Source of the DNA: an uncultured Clostridia bacterium
GTDB lineage: Bacteria > Bacillota > Clostridia > Peptostreptococcales > Anaerovoracaceae
DNA length: 64,000 nt
Direction: 5' to 3'
Assembly: GCA_945928865.1 (NCBI GenBank)
Contig: CAMENZ010000002.1
Coordinates: 124,001-188,000, forward strand
Within the stretch, counting starts at the first letter, position 1; every line of letters begins with the position of its first letter. The notes under the pieces are model-generated. The model ran no database searches, was not told where the DNA came from, and was given only the letters and a program-made list of their open reading frames with translations. Shown one piece after another: positions 55,313-63,519 of this stretch. The position numbers and the translations under genes were made by a program.

Positions 55313-56131
55313 TTAACCTTCTGAAGAAGACATTTTATTAATTAAAAATCTTCTTCTATATTTGAGAACAGCATAATCGCTGATTCTGCTAACATAAATC
55401 GGATCAAAAACACCACCTATGATGCCTATTACAAATTGACCCTGTAAAAATTTAGTATAAATCATTTCCTGAGACAAAGCCTTGGAAGTTTCTTTCATCT
55501 GCTCTTCCTTAGAAATATTCCAGCTTCCAATTCTATCTCCATTTGAAGCTATATTATCTATTATGGCATTTACATTTTCATTTCCCTCAACAAATTCAGC
55601 TTCATCCTTCATAGCAACTTCTATAATCTTAAGTATAAAGATTTTCTCTTCTTCGCTATCATATTCATAGCCAAAACTCAAGGCTATCTGATAAACACTC
55701 TTTAATACCATGGCTATAAATAAAGGTATATCAGGAATTCCAGCCCCCACTAACCCAAAGGCTACTCCTTCCACAGTAGAAATAAATAAGTTGAGTGCCT
55801 TGGTGGATTTTGCCCTCTTAGTGAATTCCCTAGCAGTCTTCCTGTTATTATTCAACTCATTCGCATAGGCATTCACCTTGAAATTAGTTTCCGTCTGCCT
55901 CTTATTATAAGTTTTTTCAATCACACCTGTGCCCTTATTAAAAATCAGCTGAAAAGCCTTGAAAAAAGCTCCATCTAAGGTTGTCGATAACTTTTTGGGA
56001 ATAAACTTGCCAAGTTTTTTCATCAAAATAGAAGTAGGACCATCAATTCTCTTATCTTGAAATTTCTTTTCCTTCTTTTCTAAATTAATCCATTCCTTTT
56101 CCCAAGCTGTTTTTTTATGAAAAATCCCCAT
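55313..56131 (-). CDS. EcsC-family protein
   Basis: A 272-residue protein of the EcsC group: AWEKEWINLEKKEKKF start, a long helical middle, then STVEGVAFGLVGAGIPDIPL and FIAMVLKSVYQIALSFGYEYD, the family's hydrophobic core, and AVLKYRRRFLIN near the end. EcsC proteins are small membrane-associated proteins; in Bacillus EcsC belongs to the ecs ABC locus, but solitary members like this one have no known role. It is upstream of queT but the riboswitch between them suggests separate control. Confidence 0.8.
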   Translation of the reverse strand: MGIFHKKTAWEKEWINLEKKEKKFQDKRIDGPTSILMKKLGKFIPKKLSTTLDGAFFKAFQLIFNKGTGVIEKTYNKRQTETNFKVNAYANELNNNRKTAREFTKRAKSTKALNLFISTVEGVAFGLVGAGIPDIPLFIAMVLKSVYQIALSFGYEYDSEEEKIFILKIIEVAMKDEAEFVEGNENVNAIIDNIASNGDRIGSWNISKEEQMKETSKALSQEMIYTKFLQGQFVIGIIGGVFDPIYVSRISDYAVLKYRRRFLINKMSSSEG

Positions 56132-56259
56132 AAAATCCTCTTCCCAAAATCCGTAAGCCTCAGCTCTTACACCTTGTCAAATATATACTAGACCATTGTA
56201 CCACAAATTCTTCACTAAATAAACATTTAATTCTTTAGTTTTCTACCATTATTCTCCTC

Positions 56260-56288
56260 TTGCAAAATCCGCCTTTTTAAGGTAATAT
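56260..56288 (+). promoter_or_regulatory. ssrA promoter
   Basis: TTGCAA at 56260-56265, 17-bp spacer, TAATAT at 56283-56288, placing the start just before the mature tmRNA 5' end. The over-represented decamer CAAAATCCGC (56263-56272) overlaps the -35 box. Confidence 0.55.
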
Positions 56289-56302
56289 ATATTTACACTC
56301 AT

Positions 56303-56659
56303 GGGGATGTAAAGGTTTCGACGGGGGTGTAGAATCAGGATAAGCGAGCGGTAGTTGGTTCAGTCTACCTTAAAAAGGACCCGTTAAATATAAACGCTAA
56401 AAATAATAACAATTTCGCATTAGCAGCGTAGTCTGCCCGCGTGTCGACTTAGGTTTCCCTGTAGGCCTCTGATTCGGCATCGATTATACAGGCCAACTCT
56501 AAGAGAGTTCTCGGTATCTTAGAGGACTTACGAGATAGATGACTAAATAGTCTGTTAATGGACGATTTAGAAGTCAAAACATTAAATCATTAACTACGCT
56601 CGTAGAAACTTCTGTGGAAATGCTTTCGGACGCGAGTTCGACTCTCGCCATCTCCACCA
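56303..56659 (+). ncRNA. ssrA: Transfer-messenger RNA (tmRNA)
   Basis: The 357-nt tmRNA rescues stalled ribosomes with SmpB. The acceptor stem pairs GGGGAUG (5') with CAUCUCC (3'), followed by ACCA encoded in the DNA. The tRNA-like part has AAAGGUUUCGACGGGG and the T-arm GAGUUCGACUCUCGCC. The tag frame 56393-56431 reads NAKNNNNFALAA and a UAG stop, a normal ALAA-ending degradation tag. smpB lies about 6 kb further on the opposite strand. Confidence 0.97.
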
Positions 56660-56717
56660 AACCACGAAGTGTCGAACTCTTTTTTGTAAAAAACAAGTTC
56701 GCACTTATATGTGAATT

Positions 56718-56755
56718 AAAGGATTGGGCTTAACAGCTCAGTCCTTTTTTATTTA
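56718..56755 (+). terminator. ssrA terminator
   Basis: AAAGGATTGGGCT-TAAC-AGCTCAGTCCTTT followed by TTT: a 13-bp stem with G-T pairs. A second strong hairpin (AAGTG-CGAACT arms, 56667-56706) lies between tmRNA and this one. Confidence 0.85.
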
Positions 56756-56836
56756 AAAAAGGTAGTAGCTTCGTTTTGGGTTCTTCACAAAAAATTTGTG
56801 TATGGCAAAATATTAAGCACAAGGTGTAAATTGCCA

Positions 56837-57020
56837 AAACATAAGGGGTGGCGAGGATTTTCATCTGTCCTCCCATATTTTTCAATGAATTTTTTTATAA
56901 AAATATGGTAACTCACCCTCTACCATCTGATTTCCTCTTATGTTTTCAAGGATTTTCAATACATCCACTGTCGAAACATAAGGTAGGAAAAACATATTAT
57001 ATGTTTTTCCCTTACTTTTA
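56837..57020 (-). repeat. Intergenic repeat, copy C (flank part only, inverted)
   Basis: The segment 56949-57020, read on the minus strand (TAAAAGTAAGGGAAA ... CGACAGTGGATG ... GAAAATCCT), aligns with the right part of copy B (36303-36378). None of the ATAGTG/CACTAT modules is present. Next to it, 56837-56946 is bounded by AAAACATAAGG and CTCTTATGTTTT in inverted order and holds an inner CCATATTTTT / AAAATATGG palindrome; B seems to keep only one end of this (CCTTATGTTTT). The remaining gap 56756-57153 contains no gene that I can support. Confidence 0.65.
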
Positions 57021-57067
57021 CGGTGATTTCAGCTTGCATTTTCATTTTAGATATGCATTAAAGATGC

Positions 57068-57100
57068 AGCCCCACACTTCAATTGTGTGAGGCTTTGTCT
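57068..57100. terminator. Possible terminator hairpin behind the L,D-transpeptidase gene
   Basis: AGCCCCACAC / GTGTGAGGCT stem with TTTGTCT on the plus strand; a second hairpin AACCTGCC-TTTT-GGCAGGT follows at 57109-57136. T-tracts are weak on the minus strand, so the direction is uncertain. Confidence 0.45.
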
Positions 57101-57153
57101 GCAGTCTGAACCTGCCTTTTGGCAGGTCTTTATTTATATAATATTTTTTCTAA

Positions 57154-58713
57154 TTACCCTTTTACCACAATTACTCTAGTGCCAAACTTTGCATTATCAA
57201 ATATCCACTTGGCATTTTCCATACTTAATCTGATACAACCATGTGAAGCAGCTATTCCTAATCTGCCATCAATAATTACATCCATGCTGCGATAATCATA
57301 TAATACAGAATGGAAATATATAGGACCCCAAATTCTTGTCGCATACCATACAGTATAAGTTTTTTCTTCATCACCGAAGGAATTCAACTTGCCTACTACA
57401 CTGAAATCGCCTATAGGTGTAAAATACTCTTTAGCATCTTTTCCGGCTACATTCATTCCTGTAGTACATTTCCATTGATTTTGCATTACCCAACTGTTAT
57501 TAATGTTTTTATAAATATTAACTCTTTTATTTTCAATGCTAACTGTAATGGCATATTTTGTGCCACTTTTAGCATTCTTAATAGCATTCCAAGCCGCTAA
57601 AGATACACCTCTACATTCGCCGGTAGTTGGATCAAAATAATATTTTTCATCGCCAATTACTTGCTCACCTTTAGCAGTTACACCATTAGTATAATAGAAT
57701 TTTCTATAATTTACTGTTGCCCAACCATTAGAATCTGCTACAGCTGTTTTAACTCCACTCCAAGATGATGCCATAATATCATCTCTAAAAGTCTTAACGG
57801 CTCTAACTTTGAAATAATATCTATAACCATTTCGCAATCCGAAAATCCTACCGGTAGTTTTCCCCCTATTAGTCAACATGGCAGTTTTACTATCGGAAAA
57901 GTCCGGACTGGTAGAATACATGACCTCATACTTATTAGCTAAGTCTAAATTAAGTTTACTCCATGTCAGTTCCACCCACGGCTTCTTAGTGATAGCCTTT
58001 TTAAGTCTTACGCTAGGAGGTGCTACAGGTTTAGTATAAGGTGTAATATATTTACCTAAATAACCATTGATGTACTCTCCTGTTTCCTTATTCAAAATCT
58101 TCGCAGCAACTTTCACTCTATAAAACTTACCACTTAGCAATTCCTCTAAGGTGGCTTCTGTAGTATTGGCATCTACAGTCTTTTCTTTAAGATATATGCC
58201 TTTTTTTCTATCATATACGAATATATCATAGCCCTCAATCGGAACCTGTGTAAAAGACTCCCATTTAATATTTACCGAATTACTAGTGTTTTCTGTCATC
58301 ACCAGACCTAAAACTCTATCTAAAATGGTAAATTTAGCGCTTATTTCCCCGCTCCCATTTTTTTCTGCTACACCCTTTAAAGTTACTGTTGCTTGACCGG
58401 CTTCCACATTATTACTATATTCTACAGTATAGTAGTGAGCAGGCACTTCCTTTCCATCAAAAGTGGTTATGGACTTTATTTTAGGTTTCTTTTCAAGTCC
58501 ATCATAAGCTACCATTTCATACTCAAGCTTTACAGTACATAAGCCTAAATTAACATAGCCTATATCTTCTAACACCACATTTTCTGCATTAGTAGGCTCA
58601 ACTTTAGTTTTAGCACCCTTAGATGAGTTAGCACCTAAAGCTGTCAAGCTCATTACCATCATGAAAATCAGCAAAATTACCCCTGTAATAATTACTAATC
58701 TAATTTTTTTCAA
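57154..58713 (-). CDS. Secreted L,D-transpeptidase with fibronectin-III-like repeats
   Basis: A 519-residue exported protein: signal/anchor helix (LVIITGVILLIFMMVMSLTA), then an immunoglobulin-like region and two fibronectin type III-like domains (about 130-225 and 230-330, for example SVNIKWESFTQVPIEGYDIF and WVELTWSKLNLDLANKYEVM), then a YkuD catalytic domain (about 390-519) with the active-site motif HGCIRLSMENAKWIF. YkuD enzymes make 3-3 peptide cross-links that resist most beta-lactams. The Fn3 parts probably bind wall or other proteins. Single gene, own promoter likely in the 200-bp upstream gap. Confidence 0.9.
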   Translation of the reverse strand: MKKIRLVIITGVILLIFMMVMSLTALGANSSKGAKTKVEPTNAENVVLEDIGYVNLGLCTVKLEYEMVAYDGLEKKPKIKSITTFDGKEVPAHYYTVEYSNNVEAGQATVTLKGVAEKNGSGEISAKFTILDRVLGLVMTENTSNSVNIKWESFTQVPIEGYDIFVYDRKKGIYLKEKTVDANTTEATLEELLSGKFYRVKVAAKILNKETGEYINGYLGKYITPYTKPVAPPSVRLKKAITKKPWVELTWSKLNLDLANKYEVMYSTSPDFSDSKTAMLTNRGKTTGRIFGLRNGYRYYFKVRAVKTFRDDIMASSWSGVKTAVADSNGWATVNYRKFYYTNGVTAKGEQVIGDEKYYFDPTTGECRGVSLAAWNAIKNAKSGTKYAITVSIENKRVNIYKNINNSWVMQNQWKCTTGMNVAGKDAKEYFTPIGDFSVVGKLNSFGDEEKTYTVWYATRIWGPIYFHSVLYDYRSMDVIIDGRLGIAASHGCIRLSMENAKWIFDNAKFGTRVIVVKG

Positions 58714-58914
58714 TTCACTTTCTCCTTAAATCTTCTATACTCGCAGGCTTCTAAAAGACCTGATTATGCCTATATTACTATAAACTCATCTACTTTACAA
58801 GTCCACTTTTAAGAAAAAATACACATTCTTATCACATTTCTTCACTTTTTTACCATAATTTTACGAAAGAACCTAAAATTATAATAAAATTTCTCAAATA
58901 TATAAGTTTTTTCC

Positions 58915-60984
58915 CTAAACCCAATTAATTTTAGTTGTTTCAGGAAAAGCATTTTCTTCGATTCTAATTTGAGCATCTTTAGATATATAAACCTCTTTAA
59001 GTCCATTGCAATTTTCAAAGGCTCCACCATCGATTTGTCGGATTTTGTCCCCTAATCTAATTTCCCTTAAAGCTGTGCAATCTTTAAAACTGCCTTCCAT
59101 AATATGCATTAAATTATTAGAGAAGCTTATTTCCTTTAACCTTTTGCAGCCCTTAAAAGCATTAGGTAATATTACCTTCACATTTTCGCCCAAATCTAGC
59201 TTTTCCACATTGCTCTCACTAAAAGCCTTCTTATCAATGCCAAACACCGGCAGCCCTAAGAAATTATCCGGTATAGTAATTTCTTTTGCCTTAAAAAGTT
59301 GATCTTCCGGTTCTGTAATTAAAGATTCTTCCATAGTATTGATGCTATAACCTAAAAATCCATTTTCCCCTATGATTTCCTTTTTCTTTTTAACTAAATT
59401 TGTATCTAAAGAAAAGTTTGTTCCAAAGGCTCTATCCATAGGAATGGTGACTCCTAAATAGGTTATGCACTTAAACAGTATTACATCCTCCGGTCTCACC
59501 TCATCCCTTAAGTACTCATAAAGTTTCTTCTTGCTTAGAATCATCCTAACATTTTCTACCCCTTCCTTTTTCAAGGTTCTATAAAGGGTTCTAACATCTC
59601 CATATCGCTCTAAAGCCTTATCTTCCTTTGAAGCCCTTCCAAAACATATAATCTGATCCAAGTCCAACTTAGCCAGCTCTACAGCTAACTCTTGAGTCTT
59701 GGCTTTCCTATCCTTACCTAAACCGTTTTCCGCTCCAACTATGGCAATTTTCTTACCTTCCTCTTCAGTCTCAATTTGAGCCAAAATATTAGCCGAATTG
59801 ATTATGGTTTCGTTAGCCACATTATAACAATCCACAAACAATGTGTTCTTTCCATATTTCATTAGATTTTGTCTATTTCCTTGCATTTTTATCTTAGAAA
59901 TAGATTCCAAAATCTCACTTTCCTTAACCTTACATAACATTCCTAAGGCAAAGGCAGCCAATACATTATAGGCATTATATTCTCCGGATACCTGCGTAAT
60001 CACATGACAAGTTCTAGGTTTACCGTTTCCTTTAGCTCCCTTAATAAAAGGTACATATTCCACATCCATTTCCAGATGCTCTACTCCGTCTTCTGAAACG
60101 GATCTAAGATTCTTGCCACGAAAGTCAACCTTTTCCTCACATTCTATTCCGAAGGAGACTAAATTACATTTATAATCGTAATTTCTCAAACCCTCATCAT
60201 CGAAATTAACTATGGCTGTTCCACCTTCATTTAAATTTTCAACTAACTCAAGCTTATCCTTAAATAGAGCTTCAAATGTTCCGTAACTTCCTAAGTGATG
60301 AGGTTTTACATTAGTAACCACAGCAAAATCCGGTCTCAGATACGAAGCTCCCACTTTGATTGCATCAATTCTAACAGCCCCGACTTCCTGAACAAAATAT
60401 TTTGTCAAAACTCCCATGTGCTTCATAATATTATCCATAATACTATGCAGTGAATTATTATTAGCCTTATTTGCAAAATATCGAATAGGTGCCTTATCCT
60501 TTAAAACCCCGCCTATGAACATTTTAGTAGTAGTTTTACCAAAGGAGCCTGTAATACCGACAACTTTTCCCTTGTAACCTTTTCTGTATTTTTCTAAAAT
60601 GCCATGACATTGAGTTTTCGCATCTTCTAAAAACACTAGAGGAAGTTTATCCCACTCTGTTCCGCTTTTATCTAAATTATCATAAGTATCCTTATCTAGA
60701 AATATTACCTTAGGCTTAATTTTACTAAACTTATTTAATGCCTTAACCATAAGTGTTTCATCTGCCATAGGTAGTATCACCGCTGAATCCGGTTCTACAT
60801 CTATATGAGTAAAATATATATCCCTAACCTTAAATTTAGAAACACCCTTAAGAGCTTCCGGAAGCTCCACCCCTAATTGTTTCGCTATAACCCCTATAGG
60901 AGTGTGTCTTTTATTATATAAATCCTTAGCCTTATTTAATGCCTTCTTACCTATTCTTCTTTTTATATTTGCAAAACTTCCCAT
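58915..60984 (-). CDS. Mur ligase-like protein fused to leucine-rich repeats
   Basis: A 689-residue protein. Residues about 1-135 are like the N-terminal domain of MurF-type ligases; the ATP loop is GITGSFGKTTT (143-153); the central domain has VTNVKPHHLGSYGTFEALFK and GTAIVNFDDEGL; the C-terminal ligase domain holds IAIVGAENGLGKDRKAKTQE. From about residue 575 to the end are BspA-type (LRR_5) repeats such as NAFKGCKRLKEISFSNNLMH and SFKDCTALREIRLGDKI. No signal peptide, so the repeats are cytoplasmic. The substrate may differ from UDP-MurNAc-peptide. It follows the hydrogenase gene by 30 bp. Confidence 0.8.
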   Translation of the reverse strand: MGSFANIKRRIGKKALNKAKDLYNKRHTPIGVIAKQLGVELPEALKGVSKFKVRDIYFTHIDVEPDSAVILPMADETLMVKALNKFSKIKPKVIFLDKDTYDNLDKSGTEWDKLPLVFLEDAKTQCHGILEKYRKGYKGKVVGITGSFGKTTTKMFIGGVLKDKAPIRYFANKANNNSLHSIMDNIMKHMGVLTKYFVQEVGAVRIDAIKVGASYLRPDFAVVTNVKPHHLGSYGTFEALFKDKLELVENLNEGGTAIVNFDDEGLRNYDYKCNLVSFGIECEEKVDFRGKNLRSVSEDGVEHLEMDVEYVPFIKGAKGNGKPRTCHVITQVSGEYNAYNVLAAFALGMLCKVKESEILESISKIKMQGNRQNLMKYGKNTLFVDCYNVANETIINSANILAQIETEEEGKKIAIVGAENGLGKDRKAKTQELAVELAKLDLDQIICFGRASKEDKALERYGDVRTLYRTLKKEGVENVRMILSKKKLYEYLRDEVRPEDVILFKCITYLGVTIPMDRAFGTNFSLDTNLVKKKKEIIGENGFLGYSINTMEESLITEPEDQLFKAKEITIPDNFLGLPVFGIDKKAFSESNVEKLDLGENVKVILPNAFKGCKRLKEISFSNNLMHIMEGSFKDCTALREIRLGDKIRQIDGGAFENCNGLKEVYISKDAQIRIEENAFPETTKINWV

Positions 60985-61014
60985 CTTCTAAAAACCTTCC
61001 ACAATTTCAAAACA

Positions 61015-62418
61015 TTAAAATATAGTCTCTTTCTTAGCTGCACTACAATATTTTTCCAAGTGCATAGCTGAATTTTTCTTATTCCTAAGAGTTCCTCTAC
61101 CTCCGATACACCCCATATCACAGATCATACCTTCAATAAAGTTACCATCTAATTTTCCTCTTTTAGCCTTCATAAGAGCCGCCTTACACTCATCTATTCC
61201 ATTACATACCACCGGTTTGAATTCAAAATCCGAATGTCCTAACTCTACTAAAGCTTCCTGAACTGCCCTTGTAACTCCGCCACTCATGGCAAACCCTCTT
61301 CCAAAAGGTGAAGCCCCTTGAATATCAGTTTCTTCTAAGGTTTCAATCTTAATATCCTTGCTATCAAATATCGCCAACAATTCCTCAAAAGTTATTACAT
61401 GATCCACATAAGGGTTCACACTATCATGAGCCTGCTCCCATTTCTTAGAAATACAAGGTCCTATGAAGGTAACCACTGCATTGGGATCTTCTTCTTTGAC
61501 CATTCTACCTGTCACTGCCATTGGTGAAGGAGTATGAGAAATATGCTCACTAAGTTCCGGAAAAGCTACATTTATGTACTCTACAAATGCCGGGCAACAA
61601 GAGGAAGTTAAAAAGCCCTTCTCCATAAGCTCAACCGCCTCCGATTTAACTACTTCATCAGCACCCTTAGCCACTTCTACTACATAGTCAAAGCCCACCT
61701 TTTTAAGAGCTGTAATAACCTGTCCTAAAGTTGCATCAGGATATTGGGAAGCTACAGCCGGTGCCACTATAGCATAGATTTTCTTACCTGTAATCTCCTT
61801 ATCTCTTATTTCTTCTATAACATCTACTATAAAGGATTTATCCAGCATCGCTCCAAAAGGACATTCCCAAACACATGCACCGCAAACTATACATTTTTCA
61901 GGAATAATTTCTGCGTCGCCTTCATCATTCATAAAAATTGCATCTACCTTACAAGCACTTTCACAAGGTCTCTTGATATTAGTTATGGCATGATACTTAC
62001 AGGATATTGCACATCTACCACACTCTACACACCTACCCTTATCAATATGTGCATAACCCCTATCGTCTAAAAATATTGCGTCTGTAGGGCAACTTTCTTT
62101 ACAGTTATGAGCTAGGCAACCTCTACATAAATTCGTCACTGTATGACCTGATTTAGGACATTCATCACAAGCTATAGATACTACCTGTACAGTATTTTTC
62201 TTGCCTATATCTGTACCTAAAGCAATTCTCATCCTGTCAGCAACAATCGCCCTATCCTTATAAATACAACAACTTATAGGAGGCTCACCCTTTATTAATA
62301 CCTTATTGCTGATTTCATTAAACACAGAAAAGGCATCCTTTTTATTCCATGTCTGTTTAGCAATCTCTCTCAACACCAAATACTTAACTTCCTGCACTCT
62401 GCTGTCGAAAATCTTCAC
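61015..62418 (-). CDS. [FeFe] hydrogenase, monomeric group B-like
   Basis: A 467-residue iron-only hydrogenase. Several 4Fe-4S sites are visible in the first ~190 residues (CRGCLAHNCKESCP, CVECGRCAISC, CIVCGACVWECP). The H-cluster motifs are TSSCCPAF (271-278, L1), GPCISKK (320-326, L2) and EGMICDMGCIGGRG (about 437-450, L3). L1 reads PAF where group A has PGW, typical of the group B enzymes of Clostridia, whose direction and partner are little known. Maturation genes hydE/F/G are not in this window. Upstream neighbour smpB, downstream the Mur-LRR gene. Confidence 0.9.
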   Translation of the reverse strand: MKIFDSRVQEVKYLVLREIAKQTWNKKDAFSVFNEISNKVLIKGEPPISCCIYKDRAIVADRMRIALGTDIGKKNTVQVVSIACDECPKSGHTVTNLCRGCLAHNCKESCPTDAIFLDDRGYAHIDKGRCVECGRCAISCKYHAITNIKRPCESACKVDAIFMNDEGDAEIIPEKCIVCGACVWECPFGAMLDKSFIVDVIEEIRDKEITGKKIYAIVAPAVASQYPDATLGQVITALKKVGFDYVVEVAKGADEVVKSEAVELMEKGFLTSSCCPAFVEYINVAFPELSEHISHTPSPMAVTGRMVKEEDPNAVVTFIGPCISKKWEQAHDSVNPYVDHVITFEELLAIFDSKDIKIETLEETDIQGASPFGRGFAMSGGVTRAVQEALVELGHSDFEFKPVVCNGIDECKAALMKAKRGKLDGNFIEGMICDMGCIGGRGTLRNKKNSAMHLEKYCSAAKKETIF

Positions 62419-62502
62419 TTTGTACCTCTTTTTTCTCTAACACTTTTACATTATCTTATAATCATATATTTCTGCAATTCTCTAACTTTAATTGCACTTA
62501 GA

Positions 62503-62967
62503 CTAAAATCTGTTTTTTAGCCTTCTATCCATCTCTCTCTTCGCATCCTTTTCAGCTATAGCCTCTCTCTTATCATAATTCTTCTTACCTATAGCTGCTC
62601 CTATTTCTATCTTGACTCTGCCTTCTTCATTTATGTAAGCCTTAAGAGGTATTAAAGTCCAACCTTTTTGAGTGGTTTTCCCTATTAACTTTCTTATTTC
62701 CTGCTTATGAAGAAGAAGTTTTCTCTCTCTTAAGGGAGCTACATTGAATCTATTGCCCTGTTCATAAGGGCTTATATTCATTCCTAAAATCCACACTTCT
62801 CCATTTACTATTTTACAATAACTTTCTTTTATAGAAACCTTACCCTGCCTTAAGGATTTGATTTCCGTTCCCGTCAAAACAATACCCGTTTCATAAGTTT
62901 CTTCTATAAAATAGTCATGGTATGCCTTTTTATTATTGGCAACTAACTTTATCGGTCTTTTCCCCAT
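62503..62967 (-). CDS. smpB: SsrA-binding protein SmpB
   Basis: A 154-residue SmpB that mounts tmRNA on stalled ribosomes. Start [20 protein letters not shown] and [19 protein letters not shown] match the family core; the C-terminal basic tail [18 protein letters not shown] mimics the anticodon part in the ribosome. It lies 30 bp behind lepB in one minus-strand run, with ssrA 6 kb away on the plus strand. Confidence 0.96.
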   Translation of the reverse strand: MGKRPIKLVANNKKAYHDYFIEETYETGIVLTGTEIKSLRQGKVSIKESYCKIVNGEVWILGMNISPYEQGNRFNVAPLRERKLLLHKQEIRKLIGKTTQKGWTLIPLKAYINEEGRVKIEIGAAIGKKNYDKREAIAEKDAKREMDRRLKNRF

Positions 62968-62997
62968 AACTTTCTCCTATTTCACCTCAAAATCTTA

Positions 62998-63519
62998 CTA
63001 AAAAACAGTTATCTTATTAAATGGATAAAGTCTGATAACCACCTTACCTACAATATCCTTCTTTTTTACTGTTCCAACTGCAGGGTCTCTAGAGTCTCTA
63101 CTGTTTCCACGATTATCTCCCATAGCAAAAAACTCATTTTTCGGAACAGTCATCTTGGCCATTTCTCCGGATACACCTTGCTCCTTAATATAGTCTTCTT
63201 CTAACTTTTCACCGTTGACATAAACAAAGCCTTCTTTAATCTCCACTTCATCACCGGGCAGCCCTATAATTCTTTTAATCAAATATTTATTTTTGCCGCT
63301 CTCATCTATTAATTCAGACTTAAACACAATTACATCCCCACTCTTAGGATTGCCAAATAAATTATACGCCTGCCTTGAAGTTATAACATAATCGTTTTCA
63401 TAAAAATTCGGCTGCATAGATTCCTGCTGAATTATAATCGGTTTCAAAAATATCAATATAATTATAGCAATTACTATAGCTATTCCTAAATCTCTAATCC
63501 ATCCTAAAATATTCTTCAT
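62998..63519 (-). CDS. lepB: Signal peptidase I
   Basis: A 173-residue type I signal peptidase with one N-terminal membrane helix (LGIAIVIAIIILIFLKP). The catalytic serine is S34 in QQESMQPNF, the general base lysine K82 in LIKRIIGLPGDEVEI, and box E is GDNRGNSRDSR. It removes signal peptides of exported proteins. I prefer ATG 63519 (GGGAG eight bases upstream) to the longer frame; it still overlaps the pseudouridine synthase stop by 26 bp. Confidence 0.95.
   Translation of the reverse strand: MKNILGWIRDLGIAIVIAIIILIFLKPIIIQQESMQPNFYENDYVITSRQAYNLFGNPKSGDVIVFKSELIDESGKNKYLIKRIIGLPGDEVEIKEGFVYVNGEKLEEDYIKEQGVSGEMAKMTVPKNEFFAMGDNRGNSRDSRDPAVGTVKKKDIVGKVVIRLYPFNKITVF

Noticed and set aside
56756..57153. 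Small plus-strand gene at 56848-57090
   Set aside because: Lies wholly in repeat copy C and hairpins; Phe/Pro-rich frame without a ribosome site.
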